From Filosporella fistucella (lineage: Eukaryota; Ascomycota; Leotiomycetes; Helotiales), in NCBI GenBank assembly GCA_030077755.1, contig JAQJZZ010000014.1:3472001-3536000 (forward strand): 64,000 nucleotides of DNA, given 5' to 3'. This document shows positions 34,487-47,383 of this stretch, one piece after another (the stretch's first letter is position 1; every line of letters starts with the position of its first letter). The translations under genes were made by a program, and so were the position numbers. The notes beneath the pieces were generated by a model, which saw only the letters and a program-made list of their open reading frames with translations, did no database searches and was not told where the DNA came from.

Positions 34487-36029
34487 TTATGAACCATTAA
34501 TCAGGCCCAACATCTCATCCACATCCTTCACCGCCGTCGTCAAATTTACATAACCATCCTTGGTAATTAGAATATTATCCTCAATTCGCACGCCGCCTAC
34601 CTCCCAATACCTGTTCAAAACCTCAAAATTGATGTAGGCCGAGTGGACAGGATCCGTGAGGTAAGGCTCGATGATGAAGCGGCAGAAATAGATCTACGAC
34701 ACGTGAGATATCATTCATGGGGATGATGAGATGAGACTTACACCAGGTTCAACAGTAATAATAGAGCCAGCAGGCAAAGGACCTCTGACTCTCAAATAAC
34801 GGAACATGCTATCCTTATCCTCGTAATTGGGATGTCCGCCCGTATCATGAGTATCCATGCCCAAATAATGACCTAAACCATGTGGGAAAAACGCAACACT
34901 TGTCCTCGATTTCAAGATGTCTTCTTTCGTACCCTGTAAAACGCCAAGCTTCAGAAGCCCATCGATTGCAATCTCATGTGCCTTAAGATGAACATCATCC
35001 CATATGACACCCTCCTTGAGCATTTCTGTACAGACATATTGCATTTCTAGAACAATGTCGTAAATGGCTCTGCTTTCGGGCGAAAACTTTCCATTGATAG
35101 GAAATGTTCTTGTCTATTTGAGATTAGCAACAGTGGCATGATCAATATCATATGGATAGGACTTACAATATCCGATGCGTAACACTTATATTCTGCGCCA
35201 GCATCCAGTAAAAGATTCAACTTCCCCTTCAGAGGCTCATAATTCTTCTGGTAATGTAGTGTAGCGGCAGCAGTTCCACTGGCCACAATCGAGTGATATG
35301 CCTGTTCCCTAGCTCCATTCGCAATACTCTTTTCAATGAACAATCCCTCCAACTCCCTTTCATTCGATGCATGCTTGACAGCTTTTAATACTGCTGTATG
35401 AGCAATAGTACTAATTTCATTTGCCTTCTTTGTCAACGCAATTTCGTATTCATCTTTCACCACCCTACATTCCTCAATCGCCGTCTTCAGCAGCTCAAGG
35501 TCCTTTTCGTCGAACTCGAGGAACGTGATATGATCGCTGATTTGGTTTGCGATCGCCCATACTGTGGAGTTGGTTCGTTTGTGTGCAAGTTCTGCATTTA
35601 CTTGGTCTGTAGTGAGGACTTGGTCGATGTCATAGAGGGAGAGAGCTTCCTCTTCGGAGAGAGGAAGGCCAGACCAGATAACAGAATCCGCTTCAATGGG
35701 GGGAATGTATAGTGTTGATTTTCCGCTTTCGATATCGTAGGTGTAATACGAATCAGGTAGATCGCAGCCGGTCATGTAGTAGAAGAATCGACGTTGCCTT
35801 GTGAGCTGTTAATGAGGGGCAGTTAAGTAGGCAATCAAGAGGAATATAAAGAGGGCACGCACCGGAAAGGCATCGTCTCGTCATTATCCTCAATCATTCT
35901 AGTCTTCTGACCTTCGAGATAGAGTACACCAGTGACTTTGGGGTGCTTCTTCTTCATCCATTCTACAACTCGTTGCGCATGAGCTTTGGCGGGGTATTTC
36001 CCCGCCAATGTAGCTTCAACGGTCGCCAT
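34487..36029 (-). CDS. Metallopeptidase M24B, Xaa-Pro aminopeptidase/prolidase type
   Basis: Four exons on the complement, 35863-36029, 35167-35797, 34742-35113 and 34487-34693, give 458 aa. The N-terminal creatinase-like domain has [11 protein letters not shown]; the pita-bread catalytic domain holds the five metal ligands: Asp254 in LLLDAGAEY, Asp265 in YASDITRTF (split by an intron), His348 in HGLGHYLG, Glu388 in ITVEPG and Glu428 in VRIEDN. It cleaves X-Pro peptides and needs two Mn ions. The length and motifs match fungal PepP/prolidase. The ATG at 36029 has A at -3 and G at +4. The frame stays open upstream to another ATG at 36275, adding 82 residues with no acidic residue, which could be a mitochondrial leader (see findings). 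Confidence 0.92.
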
Positions 36030-36839
36030 GTTGTTTATTCTTTGGCTTTTTTTGGTCCCAATAGTAATTGCAGATTTCCACTTCGAATTTGTTATCGTTC
36101 TTTTTTGGTTGGGTATCTGTCGAGGTGTTGGCAGATTCGGAGTGGTTGTACCGAGAGTTGCTCTGCTGAGTTGACACGAGGCTGAGGGGTGAATGCTTGC
36201 CAAGGAGATTGGAATCCTGAATTGAAACCTTTGCGGAGTTGTAAGGCAATTAAATGACCGCACACAACAGAACATCGACAACAAATGGCATAAACCGTGT
36301 ATATCCGTGTTCAATGGCTACTAGCCCGTGGCCTAACACTCAGATGCTTGGAACGATCAAATTAGGCAGGTGAAGTATTACTTCACGTGATTGTAGCCAT
36401 TTTCAGTAAAGACGAAGGTTTGAAAGTCTTATTTCTTAGACTACTTGTATTAGAGAACCATACCGGGGAACAATCAACGAAGCGTTCCTGATCTCGTATG
36501 GCGTGTCATTCTGATTCTGAGGTGCAATGCCACACAACGCCTACTCCTGAATTTGCTTTCACCCAAGGTATGCAAATGCTCAACTTCAAATCCATGCTAC
36601 CCAAACTCCAAATGGTATCGACGCATACATATCTCCCCATGAGAGAGCTCCATTTGCTCTCAGTACCCATCTAGATAAAATTTGTATGCTTCTCACCTCA
36701 CAGTGCGCCACGCTAATAAACCGAATGCAATGAAACCAGATGAAAAACCAAATAGCCGCCTCCATCCCAAATACTCTAGATATGACAGATTCCAAGCGCG
36801 TGGGCGCTGTTTCTAGACAATCTTGCATGCGATTTCAAT
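36030..36839. other. Promoter of the aminopeptidase gene and 3' flank of the cyclin gene
   Basis: About 810 bp between two genes on the - strand. The first 250 bp upstream of the peptidase ATG keeps an open frame in phase with it. The rest shows no feature. Confidence 0.55.
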
Positions 36840-37940
36840 CTACGCATCTGCGGTGACTTCCTGCACCGTCTCATGTACGCCGGGCTTTCTGCGTTTTGTC
36901 TTCGATGGCATTCTGGGAACAAAGTTCACTGCTCCTTGGAGAGAAGAAATTTCCTTCAAGTTGATTGCATGCTCGAGCAGTGCTTCCTTGCTCGTTTTGA
37001 ACTCGAAGTTGGTGAGGAAACAGAAACTGATCTCCAACCTGGCAAGTTCCCCCTCACTAACGCCTCCTACTTTAGCAAATCGGGAATGTGGATAACTAAG
37101 ATCTTCAAGGGCTTTCATGGCGACTCGAAGGCCTGCTAGTAACAAGCGATGGCAATTTCTTCGTGTAACCGGAATGGCTCTCTCCTCGACCGCAAGTTTA
37201 TGTATGTACAGACTTGTTGCTAGGTATACTGCTGTAGACATAGGGCAAAATTTGTGTACCCGCATCAAATAGTCTTCCAGCGTGATTGGAGGTGGGTGCT
37301 TTGAATAGAACTTTCGTGTTATGGCACTATGTTGAACGTTGAGAGGTTCGGCATTATCACCAATAATAATGTACGGTTCGGTAGGAGCGATAGCAGGACT
37401 AGCAAATGGGGTTCTTCTGAGATTTACACCATCGATATCTTCTGATCCTCCGCTGGAACTTGATGGTGTCCTCGGCCGTTTGTGCAAGTCTGCGAAATTC
37501 TTGAATGAGTTGTTCCTTATGATGTTCTCCTTCCCGGAACCACCGCTCGATGCCAAGTCTGCGAGATTCTTGAAAGAATTGCTCCTTATAATACTCTCTT
37601 TCTCTGCTTGCATTCCTCTCATATTTGGCGGGGTATTGTACGTTGGTGGTGGGGTAGGTGGTATATCGCCGGTGATCTTTACCAGCGCTTCCATCCCGGC
37701 GCAAAGCAATTTTAATGCGGTAATCGGTCCAATAGTAAAGACATCCATACTGTTGGGAGATGGTGGTGTGTTTGACCCATCATGACAATAATTGACAGTC
37801 AATCCAGCGTCGGATGATGGGTTGGGTCGAGGTGGTAAGATGTATGTGAATGAGTCGGCGGAGTCATGGATTTCGGCTTGGATTGTTGATGGAGAGATCG
37901 TCGTAGTATTTGAGCCAGACGACGACCTGGTTGAAGACAT
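36840..37940 (-). CDS. Pho80-like (PCL-type) cyclin
   Basis: A single exon of 366 aa from ATG 37940. The frame is open further upstream but starts there only with GTG. Residues 1-220 are Ser/Pro/Thr-rich and probably disordered. The cyclin box lies at about 225-345 (ITLEDYLMRVHKFCPMS, YLATSLYIHKL, NCHRLLLAGLRVAMK, GELARLEISFCFLTNF), the Pho80/PCL form that binds the Pho85/PhoA-type kinase. In the family these control phosphate response, glycogen metabolism or morphogenesis; Neurospora PREG represses phosphate genes. A 16-residue segment is duplicated nearly exactly at residues 114-129 and 137-152 (13 of 16 identical), each with an R-x-x-S-F core. Which PCL it matches cannot be settled here. 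Confidence 0.83.
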   Translation of the reverse strand: MSSTRSSSGSNTTTISPSTIQAEIHDSADSFTYILPPRPNPSSDAGLTVNYCHDGSNTPPSPNSMDVFTIGPITALKLLCAGMEALVKITGDIPPTPPPTYNTPPNMRGMQAEKESIIRSNSFKNLADLASSGGSGKENIIRNNSFKNFADLHKRPRTPSSSSGGSEDIDGVNLRRTPFASPAIAPTEPYIIIGDNAEPLNVQHSAITRKFYSKHPPPITLEDYLMRVHKFCPMSTAVYLATSLYIHKLAVEERAIPVTRRNCHRLLLAGLRVAMKALEDLSYPHSRFAKVGGVSEGELARLEISFCFLTNFEFKTSKEALLEHAINLKEISSLQGAVNFVPRMPSKTKRRKPGVHETVQEVTADA

Positions 37941-40900
37941 GGTGCAAAGGCACAAGCCGGAAGGTACTTTTCTTCGTGTGGGTGTATTCTTCTCTAAGTA
38001 GCAAAGTATCACAGCTTTTCTGACCGGGGGTTGGGCCACAGCCGTTGAAGCTTTATCGAATCGTTGCAGAGGCGCATATTCTCGGTGGGGTTATCTGGGA
38101 AATTCGATCAGGTGTCGGAAAGACTCTGCTGATGGCAAATTTGCGGCGAAATCGTGTCTTATGTGGAGTTGGGTCGTAGAAGGGCAAGACGGAGTGAATT
38201 GCTGGCGAGCCTCTCTACTTTACTGTGACAACCGAGTAGACGCAGGTCGAGGTACCCACAGCAGGATTTGGCGGCATATGCGGTGCGATGTACCTGGATA
38301 CTTCAGCCTGTATATGTGGAACGTCTGCAGTGACAGGTGTTGATTCTGGATCTAGAAGAACAATAATTTCGGGCCAACTGGTTCCAGCAAGGCGAAGCAA
38401 TGCCGAGATTATCGCACGTGAAGGAAGAGATCGGGATGATGGGATGACTGGATCTTGGAACCAAAAACCAACAAATAAAGAGGGGAAAGAAGCGTAGTCG
38501 GGATCGAGACTCTGACTCGCGTTTTCGTATTGCAGCGTTCAAGGCTGGTCAGGACAATAGGAAGAGGGTGAACGGAAGACAACAGTATGGCGTATATGGG
38601 ATCCTGGCGTTGCTACTGTGTCAAACAAATGTTGTCAGTACAGGATTCCCATAGCAGTTATACATATATATCTGTCTCCCTTCCGCCGCCAGACAGGATG
38701 GGAAACAGATGTACATAATGTTGAACCTAATGGCGGTGCTACTGCATACTTGCTCGCCTATGTCCAGTCGGCTCCCCTCTCACAATCTCGTCTGGTGTTT
38801 CTTTCGCGGTCTAATCTCTTATCGCTGCAGCGTGCCGAGGGAGCTGGTGGATGAGACCGACAACGAACAACTTTCAAGTTTCAATAGCGGCAGGGCGTCG
38901 CGGCTAGTGTTGGCGGTCTAGATGCGCTCGTTGTATCTGGCACCGCGATGGCGGTCTCGAAGGACAGAGACCCTAGAGCAGACTCGTGAATGGTACAGTA
39001 TTGGTGTACATTGAAATTTCCAGCCTGGCAGAACTGGGCTGGGTTGGTAACCTCGTACTTGTGGACTTGGGACACTCTTTCTTTTATGTTGTGCCACCGT
39101 CCCACCCGCCGAAGGGAATGCTGTGTCATGCGAACGAGGCGAAGCCATCCGTCCCTTTTCTCCCCACATTCACGAAGAGATGGACATTGATACAGACTTC
39201 TTTCGGTTTACTTCTTCGGGGTCCTGTATCCTTGTAGATGTTGATGCGAGGTGGAATCTGGATGTGGATATGGCCGGTCCGGGGATGCTGGGGTTTGGGG
39301 GAGCTGTACTGGAATGTGAGATGAGCTGGGGAATAATTTCTGTGTCTGCAACAGAAGTAAGCGAGGCTAAGTAGGTGATCCTCTTTCCCCGTTAGGACGC
39401 TGAAGATTTCTCCCTGTTTGAGAGTTCCGATCTGCCATCAACATCCATATACCATCCATACTATCCATACTTTACCCTGCCATGCCCTGCCCTTGCAAAT
39501 TGACAATCCAACAGACGGAGTCACAAATCCATTCAAATGATGCCGGTCGGGTTGGTGTTAGGAATACCGGACCAAGCTCTCCGCTTGTCTTGCTATTACT
39601 GCGCGTGATCGTATAAATCTGCTCGGATGGCCACAATGTCTATTGCTTGCCTGACTTTCATTACATTGCCCTGCCGTACCTTTTCGTCCATGTCCAGTCT
39701 GCAAAAATGGGACAAGCGACAGAGACGTGGACCTTGCTCGCTGGAGAAACAGCGCAACAAAACGCAAAGCAATGCAGCGCAGGTTGTTCCTCTGAATTTC
39801 TTCCTCGATTTGTGTTAGTACTTTTCCTTTGGTTGGCTGTTAGTACACCCTTCTGTCAGAACGACTATGCATTTGTGCCATGAACGCGGACTCTGTTGGT
39901 AACACATTCTATCTCCTCTTCTTGCATGCACACTGTTGAGACAGTGGGGATAATCCGACTGGGTCTGCACAACTGGAGCAACAGGAGTGTTCTTTTGGCT
40001 GCTGCAAGTAACCGCTTTTCTTGCATTTCGACCATACACTTATTCGCCGACCCAGCGTTCGTCAAGCCACACATTGTTTATTCTGCTTGTCAATATTGTG
40101 TCAGATGGCAGCTGAGCCAACACAAGCAAGTCTGAATTCGATTTTACTTCCTTCCAAACGTGGCATTTATTTCACATTGTCTTGGGCCCTTGGTAAAAAT
40201 CACCGCATCTGCCGCTCTCAATTACCGTCTTACCTGGAAATCATTATCCATTCATAAAAGCTCTCAGTTTTTCCCAAGACTATCACTTCGATACTCTGCT
40301 CAACGTCTCGAAGTAGATGTCAAGTAGGTCATCTGACACTAGTGTAACGTTGACCTGCCTTGCCTACCTTGAAAGCTAGGCTGACGTGGAGATAGGGCAA
40401 GTCTTGGACTACCCGCTCCAATTGACAGCTGCTGTGACGTTATGAAATATTTGAGTTCTGAGATTCAAACATATGTCAACGGTACTGCTCCTCATACTTG
40501 CTTCTCAGGGAACACAGCATAATCACGGTGTGCGTAAGCGTGCAATTCTTCAGCTGAATGTCTTGTATCTCCTCGTGCTGAAGATACTGGCCGCTCTCAG
40601 CTCTACCTTGCTCCTATAGCCTTGGTCATCCCCTCGATATGTCTTCAATCTCCACAATATTCTCGGTCACCGAGCTCTTCCCACCATGTACTTTTAGGTC
40701 TCGAGCTTCTGCGCTGTTATTTGACATACTTTCTGCCCTATATATTGCTGATCTACACTGTCTAATTGTTGCCTGCCATTTGCCACCGTGGAATGTCGCT
40801 GATCAGCTCCAAGTACTTACTATTCAGCTCCGTAATATATTAAAATTTCGGAGCAAGTCAGCCGTCGCCGAGCTTCGAAGATCCCTGTGCTGTTTGTCCC

Positions 40901-43355
40901 CCAAAATGTTTAGGTAAGACTTACAAAGTGAAATGTTGAATGCAAGATTCCATTCTGTCGACAAGGCTCGTTCTCGAAAGTAGCTGAGTAGGTAACATTG
41001 AACTACTTCTCAGCTACAAATTTGTACTACACCAAACATTTTCATTACAACGCAGTGACTCCTTCAGGCTGTAGTCTCCATGATAGGGTTACCCAGCCCG
41101 CCCCCCCACTCAAATGGTGGGGTTCGCTAAGGCAGCCTGGAGCACAAAGCGCCCAGACAGCCCAGCCAGCCCAGACACACTTGTCCTCTTCCGCTGCAGG
41201 CTCGCTGAATGATCTCCTTTCTCCTTGTCATTCCCACCGCTCATATTATGCTCATGGAGAATAGATTGTCCATTGCCCGACCAACAATCCTCCGACATCG
41301 AACCATCAGAATGCATATGTACAAAGATTTTTCCAATCACAAATAATCTGCATCGTCGGCTGCATACAAGCAATGTGTCTCAGGATCAAGAAACCGATAT
41401 TCCGAGAATGGCGCCGAACATTTATTTCCTCGGTGCTATTGTCACCAAGTTTTGGTGCCTCGCCGTCGGATGTTGTTTCTATTTGGGATGACGCCGGATT
41501 TCTTCGAATTTGACAAGAGGACTGGCGATGCAGTGATGACGGCCAAGTTGCTGGAATATGTCATCCCACTCTTGCCATGCACGACGAAACTCTATTGTTC
41601 TGCGAATTGGTTACTTGTGCTATGTGTGTGAGGTGAATGAGATGTGATTGGAATACTTGGCTCCATAATCACCGCTATCCTTGGAATTGTGCACTGCCAG
41701 CAGCTTACAGAATCCCTCCTCTACGTCACTGGTGAGCCAGATGTTTGGTGTGAGTGTATTCCCTTACAGCTCCACAGAACCCTCAAGTGAGTGGCATGGA
41801 TTAAATACGAATTTCTAGATTTTCAGGGTTCTTTCAATTTCCAATACGACCTCTCGCACTCAAAAGGTAATCGCATTGCTTTCAGTTCTTCTCCCGATCG
41901 AGTTGCTCGTCAAGTTTTCTTGACAATGGCATAGCTTTGAATGTCACCACCACATTCGAATAGCACTTCGGCTTGGAGTGTAGACCAAGAACACAAATTT
42001 CTGTTTGTAAATTCCACTCCTTGCTCTACCCATCAAAAGTTCTGATACTATGTGTTTTCATATTATTATTGCTCTGATATCAAGCATTGCTGTAACCTCA
42101 CGCGTAGTCAACCAATTTTCCTCCAGCTCAGTAGCTTTCCTGTGTTGACATTCCTAACGTTCCCAACAAATGCAACAATTTAGTGTTGCCAACATTCCAA
42201 TAACTGCAAAATTGAGTACTTACTTCCTACTATCGGTAGACGAGCATGCCACTTGTCATTCTTTTCCACCTTCGACCATCTCTCCTAGCATAACAGTTTG
42301 TCCTTCGTGTTTAATCAACCACTATCCACCCCGCTTGCCTCCCCAGCAAAGCATAGCAGTGCTTGTGATCTTAAGCATAGTAGCGCAATGAACTTCTTTA
42401 ACCTGAGCGCGTCTATCTATCAATGCGTCAAAAATACTTCGTAGCGCCCCTGGTCCCACTCAACTTTCTGAGCCAGGAAAAAACAAACACTCCAACATAG
42501 AAACATTTGTATTCCCAATTCAAAATTTAAATGTCTCAAAAGCTCGAGAGTAAGAAATTTGATTGCTATAGAGTGGAAGTGTTGCGCTGGAAAAAAAAAC
42601 CCCGAGATTTCGTGTGCCCAAAAATTTGTCTCCACGAACAAAAGATCACTTGACCCCAAATGTATTACCATTTGATTCCATCCGCATACCGTGTTGATTG
42701 TCAACCCACTGAGCCAAAGGAGCTGGGTTACTGACGGCCGATGTGAACAAATGGCTTGTTATGATATATATCCTAAAGTTAATTATTGTGTTGAGACCTC
42801 ATTCGCAAACATTTCCTTCAAACGTTTCTTCGTCACACATTGTTTGGTTCTAGGCATCAATTGTCACTGACCGAGACTGTACTTCATGACGGAGTCTCTT
42901 CACATTCAGTCTAGGTCATACTAAACCAGATAGGAAAATAAAGCTATGTTCGATGGTCAGTATATTGCCAGCTCGAGTCTCCGTATGATAAGCCAACCAG
43001 GTAGATTGTCCTTGGTCACTAATATTGAAATAATACCCCTAATCACGCTGCATGCTCAACTGCACTATAGCCTAATCAATTGGACTGGTTTTTGGATAGG
43101 ATACTGCTCATCATATCTTCGTCTCTCTGATCCGTCGTTGCCTTCCCATTCATGAAGTCACGATTAATATATCTCAAATAGCCTATTCCCCTCAACCCTA
43201 CCTATCTACCTCACCTTGCGATGGATAATTACCCCACCTACAACCACCTCTCTTGTATTTCCATCTCACTGAACACGATGCTGACATCTATTTTCTCCCG
43301 TCATCTCTGATCACTCAAGTCTTGGCTCTATCATCTATCTAAATAAGCAGCAACA
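37941..43355. other. Gene-free stretch of 5.4 kb
   Basis: No supported gene on either strand. Weak frames (for example 40639-40917, 92 aa from ATG) lack recognisable content. Local features are short CATCC/CTGCC-rich runs near 39440-39500, a CCCAG/CCAGC-rich patch near 41150-41180, a run of nine A's near 42590, and C/T-rich sequence in 43190-43340 before the next gene. The left part is the promoter and 5' leader of the cyclin gene; such leaders can be long for regulatory genes. Confidence 0.5.
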
Positions 43356-43702
43356 ATGCATCTCCTCTCCTACATCCCGCCCAAGTCATTAACGTCTACA
43401 CTCTTCATCCTCCTCCACCTCACCACACCAATCCTCTCATTTCCAGCTTCCCCCTCTTCCACTCTCTCTTCCACAACGCCAGTTTCAACAGACCCCTCTA
43501 CAGCAGCGGTAGCACTCTATTGTCCAGGTCTAAAATGCTATCAGTACGTTCTCTTGCTCCCTTATACCTTTCGCCTCTCCAATTCAAAGCATAAAAGCTT
43601 ACAAAGGTCTGATGAAATAGATATTTCGTGTCCACGCTGTCACCATGGCTGTATTCAGCTAGCGCTGAAGTAGATATGGATCCACCATGGAATTTCTCGT
43701 AA
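43356..43702 (+). CDS. Candidate small secreted protein
   Basis: ATG 43356 begins a hydrophobic signal peptide (LFILLHLTTPILSFP) followed by a Ser/Thr/Pro-rich segment and a YCPGLKCY motif. Two models fit. One is spliced, 43356-43543 plus 43621-43702, using a GTACGT donor and an ATAG acceptor (89 aa). The other is unspliced, ending at 43673 (105 aa), and adds a second Cys cluster (SCPRCHHGC). A TATA-poor C/T-rich leader precedes it. I cannot tell which is right, and the gene may be species-specific. Confidence 0.4.
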
Positions 43703-44179
43703 GTCTTCAGTCACTCTTCGTTTTCATTTTCATTTTCTGTACATTTTGTGGAAGGGGTGAGGACTGAGAAATGAGCAGGACAGGTATATGTGGATATTGT
43801 AAAGATTTGTGTAAGTGGGATGGAAGTGGAAGTTCGTGTCCTGTGACACTTGTTTGAGGGTGTTCGTCTTAGGTTTGTAGTGAGGTTGGTATGAGTTCTG
43901 TGGTATGAGTCGGCGGGACAGGGAGTTATCAGAAAATTGGGGAGGGTGCAGAGGAGGCTTTGATTTGGAATATGTTTTAGTGAAGGGGCGCTTCAATTCT
44001 TGTATACCTATCGTTGGAGAAGTGAATTTTGAAAAAGGACTGGGCGAATGACAACATGTAGTCTCCGTTATTTTTGAGAAGCGAATGCAATTGTTAAAGG
44101 AATGACCATTTACCATTTCTACTGTCCATTCTACTATTATTGGTCCCAAAGTCAATTGCCTTCTCTCCCTTCCAGTCAT
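43703..44179. other. Gap downstream of the secreted-protein candidate
   Basis: 477 bp up to the 3' end of the ThDP-enzyme gene. An open - strand frame (43730-44179) without protein-like character was discounted. Confidence 0.5.
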
Positions 44180-46323
44180 CTAACATCCCGATACAACAGC
44201 TGCATCCACCACAGCTGTGACACCATTCTTCACACTCTCGATCGCTCTCTTCAACACATCCTCCAATTTTCCCACCTCACTAACCTTCTCCGCAAATAAA
44301 TTCCCACCTGCTGCCGCTTTCGCAATACCAGCATAATCAGGACTTGGCGCAAAACTGATATTGAGCTCCTCATTCGTAGCTTTACTTCCCAAGCCGTCCG
44401 GATGAACGAGTAGTAAAGATCTCTTGGGAGCATTCCAGCCGTTGTTGTTCAACACGATTGTCAAGACAGGAATCTTATAACGTTGGCTGATCCAGTATAC
44501 GCTTCCTGGTACGGAGAATAAAAATGTGCCGTCTCCAACAATCTGAACAACAAACTTTCCTTTTCCTTCTCCATGTTCATACTCAGATGCTAGTTTGATA
44601 CCAAGGGTTCCACCGCCAGACCAGCCAAGTCCACCTCCACCACAATTGATCCAAGAGCCTGGAAGAGTAGCTTGAATGGCGTCAGCAACAAACCCGGTGT
44701 TGGTCACAGCTTCGATTGCGAAGATGGAGTCGGATGGGACGAGAGATCGAAGCTTCTGGCAGAGATACCCTGTTCCAAATGTACCATCTGATTTGGGCTC
44801 GCATGACTTCGCAATTGCAGAAATGCGGGCGGCATGAGACTTTTCAAGTTCGTTCCACCGTGATGAGTATGGCTCGGAGGAAAGACTTTGAGCGTGAGTA
44901 TTGCTGATATAGGATGTAAGTTGAGTTATTGATGTGAAACTGTCTGCGCGATAGCGCGACTGGGCATTTAGGTAGAAAACTGGCATTTGACTGTAATTGA
45001 GATGTTAGTTGTGTGATTTGGAATAACGGACGAAGAATGATCTCTAACGAAGATTCGACCACTTTTTAAATGGCCAGGACATGGTGGTGACCTACTTTTT
45101 CAATGGATCAACATCAATATGAAAAACCTTTGCTGTGTTGGATGGATGACATTGGGTATTGATCCAAGGAACATCTGGCGATATATTAGTCAGGCATTCA
45201 AGTATTACGAGGGGTATATACCGCAATCTAAAACAACAATAACATCTGCCGTCTTGATAGCTTCATCATTTCCATACCTCAAGCCTAACCATGCCCTATG
45301 ATCTGCTGGGAAGCACATATCACTTCCACCTGTATCAAGAACTCTTAGTCCTTTTACTGTATCTGCAAGCTTTACCAGCGCTCCAACAGCAGCGTGGTTT
45401 CGTCCACTATAACCTGTAATAACCAAAGGCTCTTTTGCTTCTACAATAGCATCTGCAATCTTTTTCACAGCACTTTCTGATAAAGCAGCTGGCTCAACAG
45501 GATCCCAAAAGCTCTGATCAAGTTGGTATGGAGTCAAATCCTCCTCCATAACCTCTCTTGCTCCGGTTAAATATACTGGTCCTGCGGGAGAACTTGTCGC
45601 AAATTGTAAAGCTCTATTGACGATTTGTTTAACATTCTTGCCAGTTCTGATTTCGTTTGTATAACGGCAGTATTGAGAAACAATTTGGCGTTGCTCTGGC
45701 ACATCTTGAATCCAATGGATATATTCTGTTCGAGAACCTCGCATTTCGCCCTCTAACGTATATGGCGAAAGACCGGCAAAGATGAGAACTGGAGCTCTTC
45801 CGCAAGAGGCATTGTGTACTGCTGCTCCTAATCCCTGGGTTCCTACATCGACATGGACGATAACACACTGGGGTTTTCCCGTGAGTCTAGCATAGCCATC
45901 TGCCATTGACAGTGCTACCATCTAGAGACGTCAACGAGGTGGTACAAGTGAGAGTAAAGTACTTACTTCATTTGGGCATGTGATAATGCGGGGAAATTCT
46001 CCTTTCTTTTCATTTTGACCCTTGACAATAGCTTCAATGATAGAAGGATGATCAGAACCTAAGTTCACAAAGCAGTGAGTGACTCCGGCCTGCCAATCAA
46101 CTCATTAGTGATCTCTCCCATAGCTGAATAGCCAACTGACCTCCCATAATGCCTCGAAAAATGCGAATGCTATTCAAATGTTAGCTCTTTGAAGCTCCAT
46201 CCCCGAGTTTCGGAGCTCGGAATATCCCCTTCTTCCCCTTCAGAGAGAGAGAGATAGCTTCTCATGAGGAGGCATCAATTGTCCAGGCATATTGCATAAA
46301 CAATACTTACAAGCAGTGTACAT
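44180..46323 (-). CDS. Thiamine diphosphate-dependent enzyme (acetolactate synthase/decarboxylase-like)
   Basis: Six exons on the complement, 46311-46323, 46141-46169, 45967-46089, 45222-45921, 45096-45174 and 44180-44990, give 584 aa. The first coding exon is only 13 nt. The ThDP fold is complete: N-terminal Pyr domain with the catalytic Glu55 in CPNEMVALSMADGYARLTGKP, a central domain (PLVITGYSGRNHAAV), and the C-terminal PP domain with GDG at 467-469 and NNNGW about 27 residues later, the metal-ThDP motif. The family includes acetolactate synthase, benzoylformate decarboxylase and 2-hydroxyacyl-CoA lyase; the exact reaction cannot be read here. There is no targeting peptide, so it is probably cytosolic and not the mitochondrial ILV2. 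It diverges from a butanediol-dehydrogenase gene 1.06 kb away, which favours acetolactate/acetoin chemistry. Confidence 0.85.
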
Positions 46324-47383
46324 CTTGAAAACAGTAACTTTCTAAATCCGAAAAAAGTTATTGTTCGAGAAAGAAGAAAGAAGCAATGAAGTCAACAAAG
46401 TCTCTCTTGAAATATGCCACTAAGTGGGGTACTTATGGCGGGGTCAAGCGTCTCTCGGGCCAAGATGCGGCACTCCTACCATAGGCACTTCTTAAGCCGA
46501 AGGATAGTGACTAGGTGTAGGTACTCATTAGCAAACTTTGACAAACAGAAAGTATCAGCAATCCAATTGGAATTGGTGCGAGGTTGCAATAGAAACACGG
46601 AGTTGACACGGTACTGACTTTGGAAATCCAACGTCGGAGATGGAATGGAATGTTTGAGGTCATCGGCATACCTTCCATTCTTGCCAGAAGCAATCCAGGG
46701 GAGCAGCGTTCCGCACTATGATTGAATAATTCCGCTACTAGATCATCAGCGATTATCTGCTGCCAATAACTTGAGATCTCGAATGGCTTTTCGCCGGCTA
46801 TATCGACTTACTCCGAATTAACTCCCAATAAACCATTGTAGATGATTTGCAGCTTGTCCCTTTTCTTCTCAATTGGGGAGATTCAGGAACAACGCAGTCA
46901 CTTGGACTTCTCGGGCGATTCTAACTATGCGAAGGGTGTTTTCCATTCTAGGAAAAGTATATTGAAATTGGCACTACTACCAGTCTAAATAGAGAACAGT
47001 CAAGAGTGGATAGAAACTGTCTGGTGGTTTAGTCGCTGATTGACATGGGGAACAAAGAGAGTCTATATAACCGAAGCGCCAAACGATTTTCAGAAGCTCC
47101 CCAGCCCGACTTCTCCTCACTCAATGTTCCCCAGATCTCCAACCTCCAACAAGCTAAGTGGAGCACCTGGAAAACGGTCCAAGTGTACAGTAGAGACCCA
47201 CCAAATGCCGCCTTCTAGCATATTACCGTCACTCCACAATTTGCATCGGATCAAACTTGTTTCCCTTCTGGCCGGTATGAAGTGGGGTGAGGGGTTAGCC
47301 AAGATGGATTCTTATAAGAAGTCAACCTTTGCGAGTTGCTATACTATTTGAATAGCTACCTCACTAATTCCAAGAAATATAAA
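46324..47383. promoter_or_regulatory. Divergent promoter of the ThDP enzyme and BDH-like genes
   Basis: About 1.06 kb between outward-facing start codons. It probably controls both genes. No repeat or operator was recognised. One + frame (47040-47351) is not protein-like. Confidence 0.45.
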
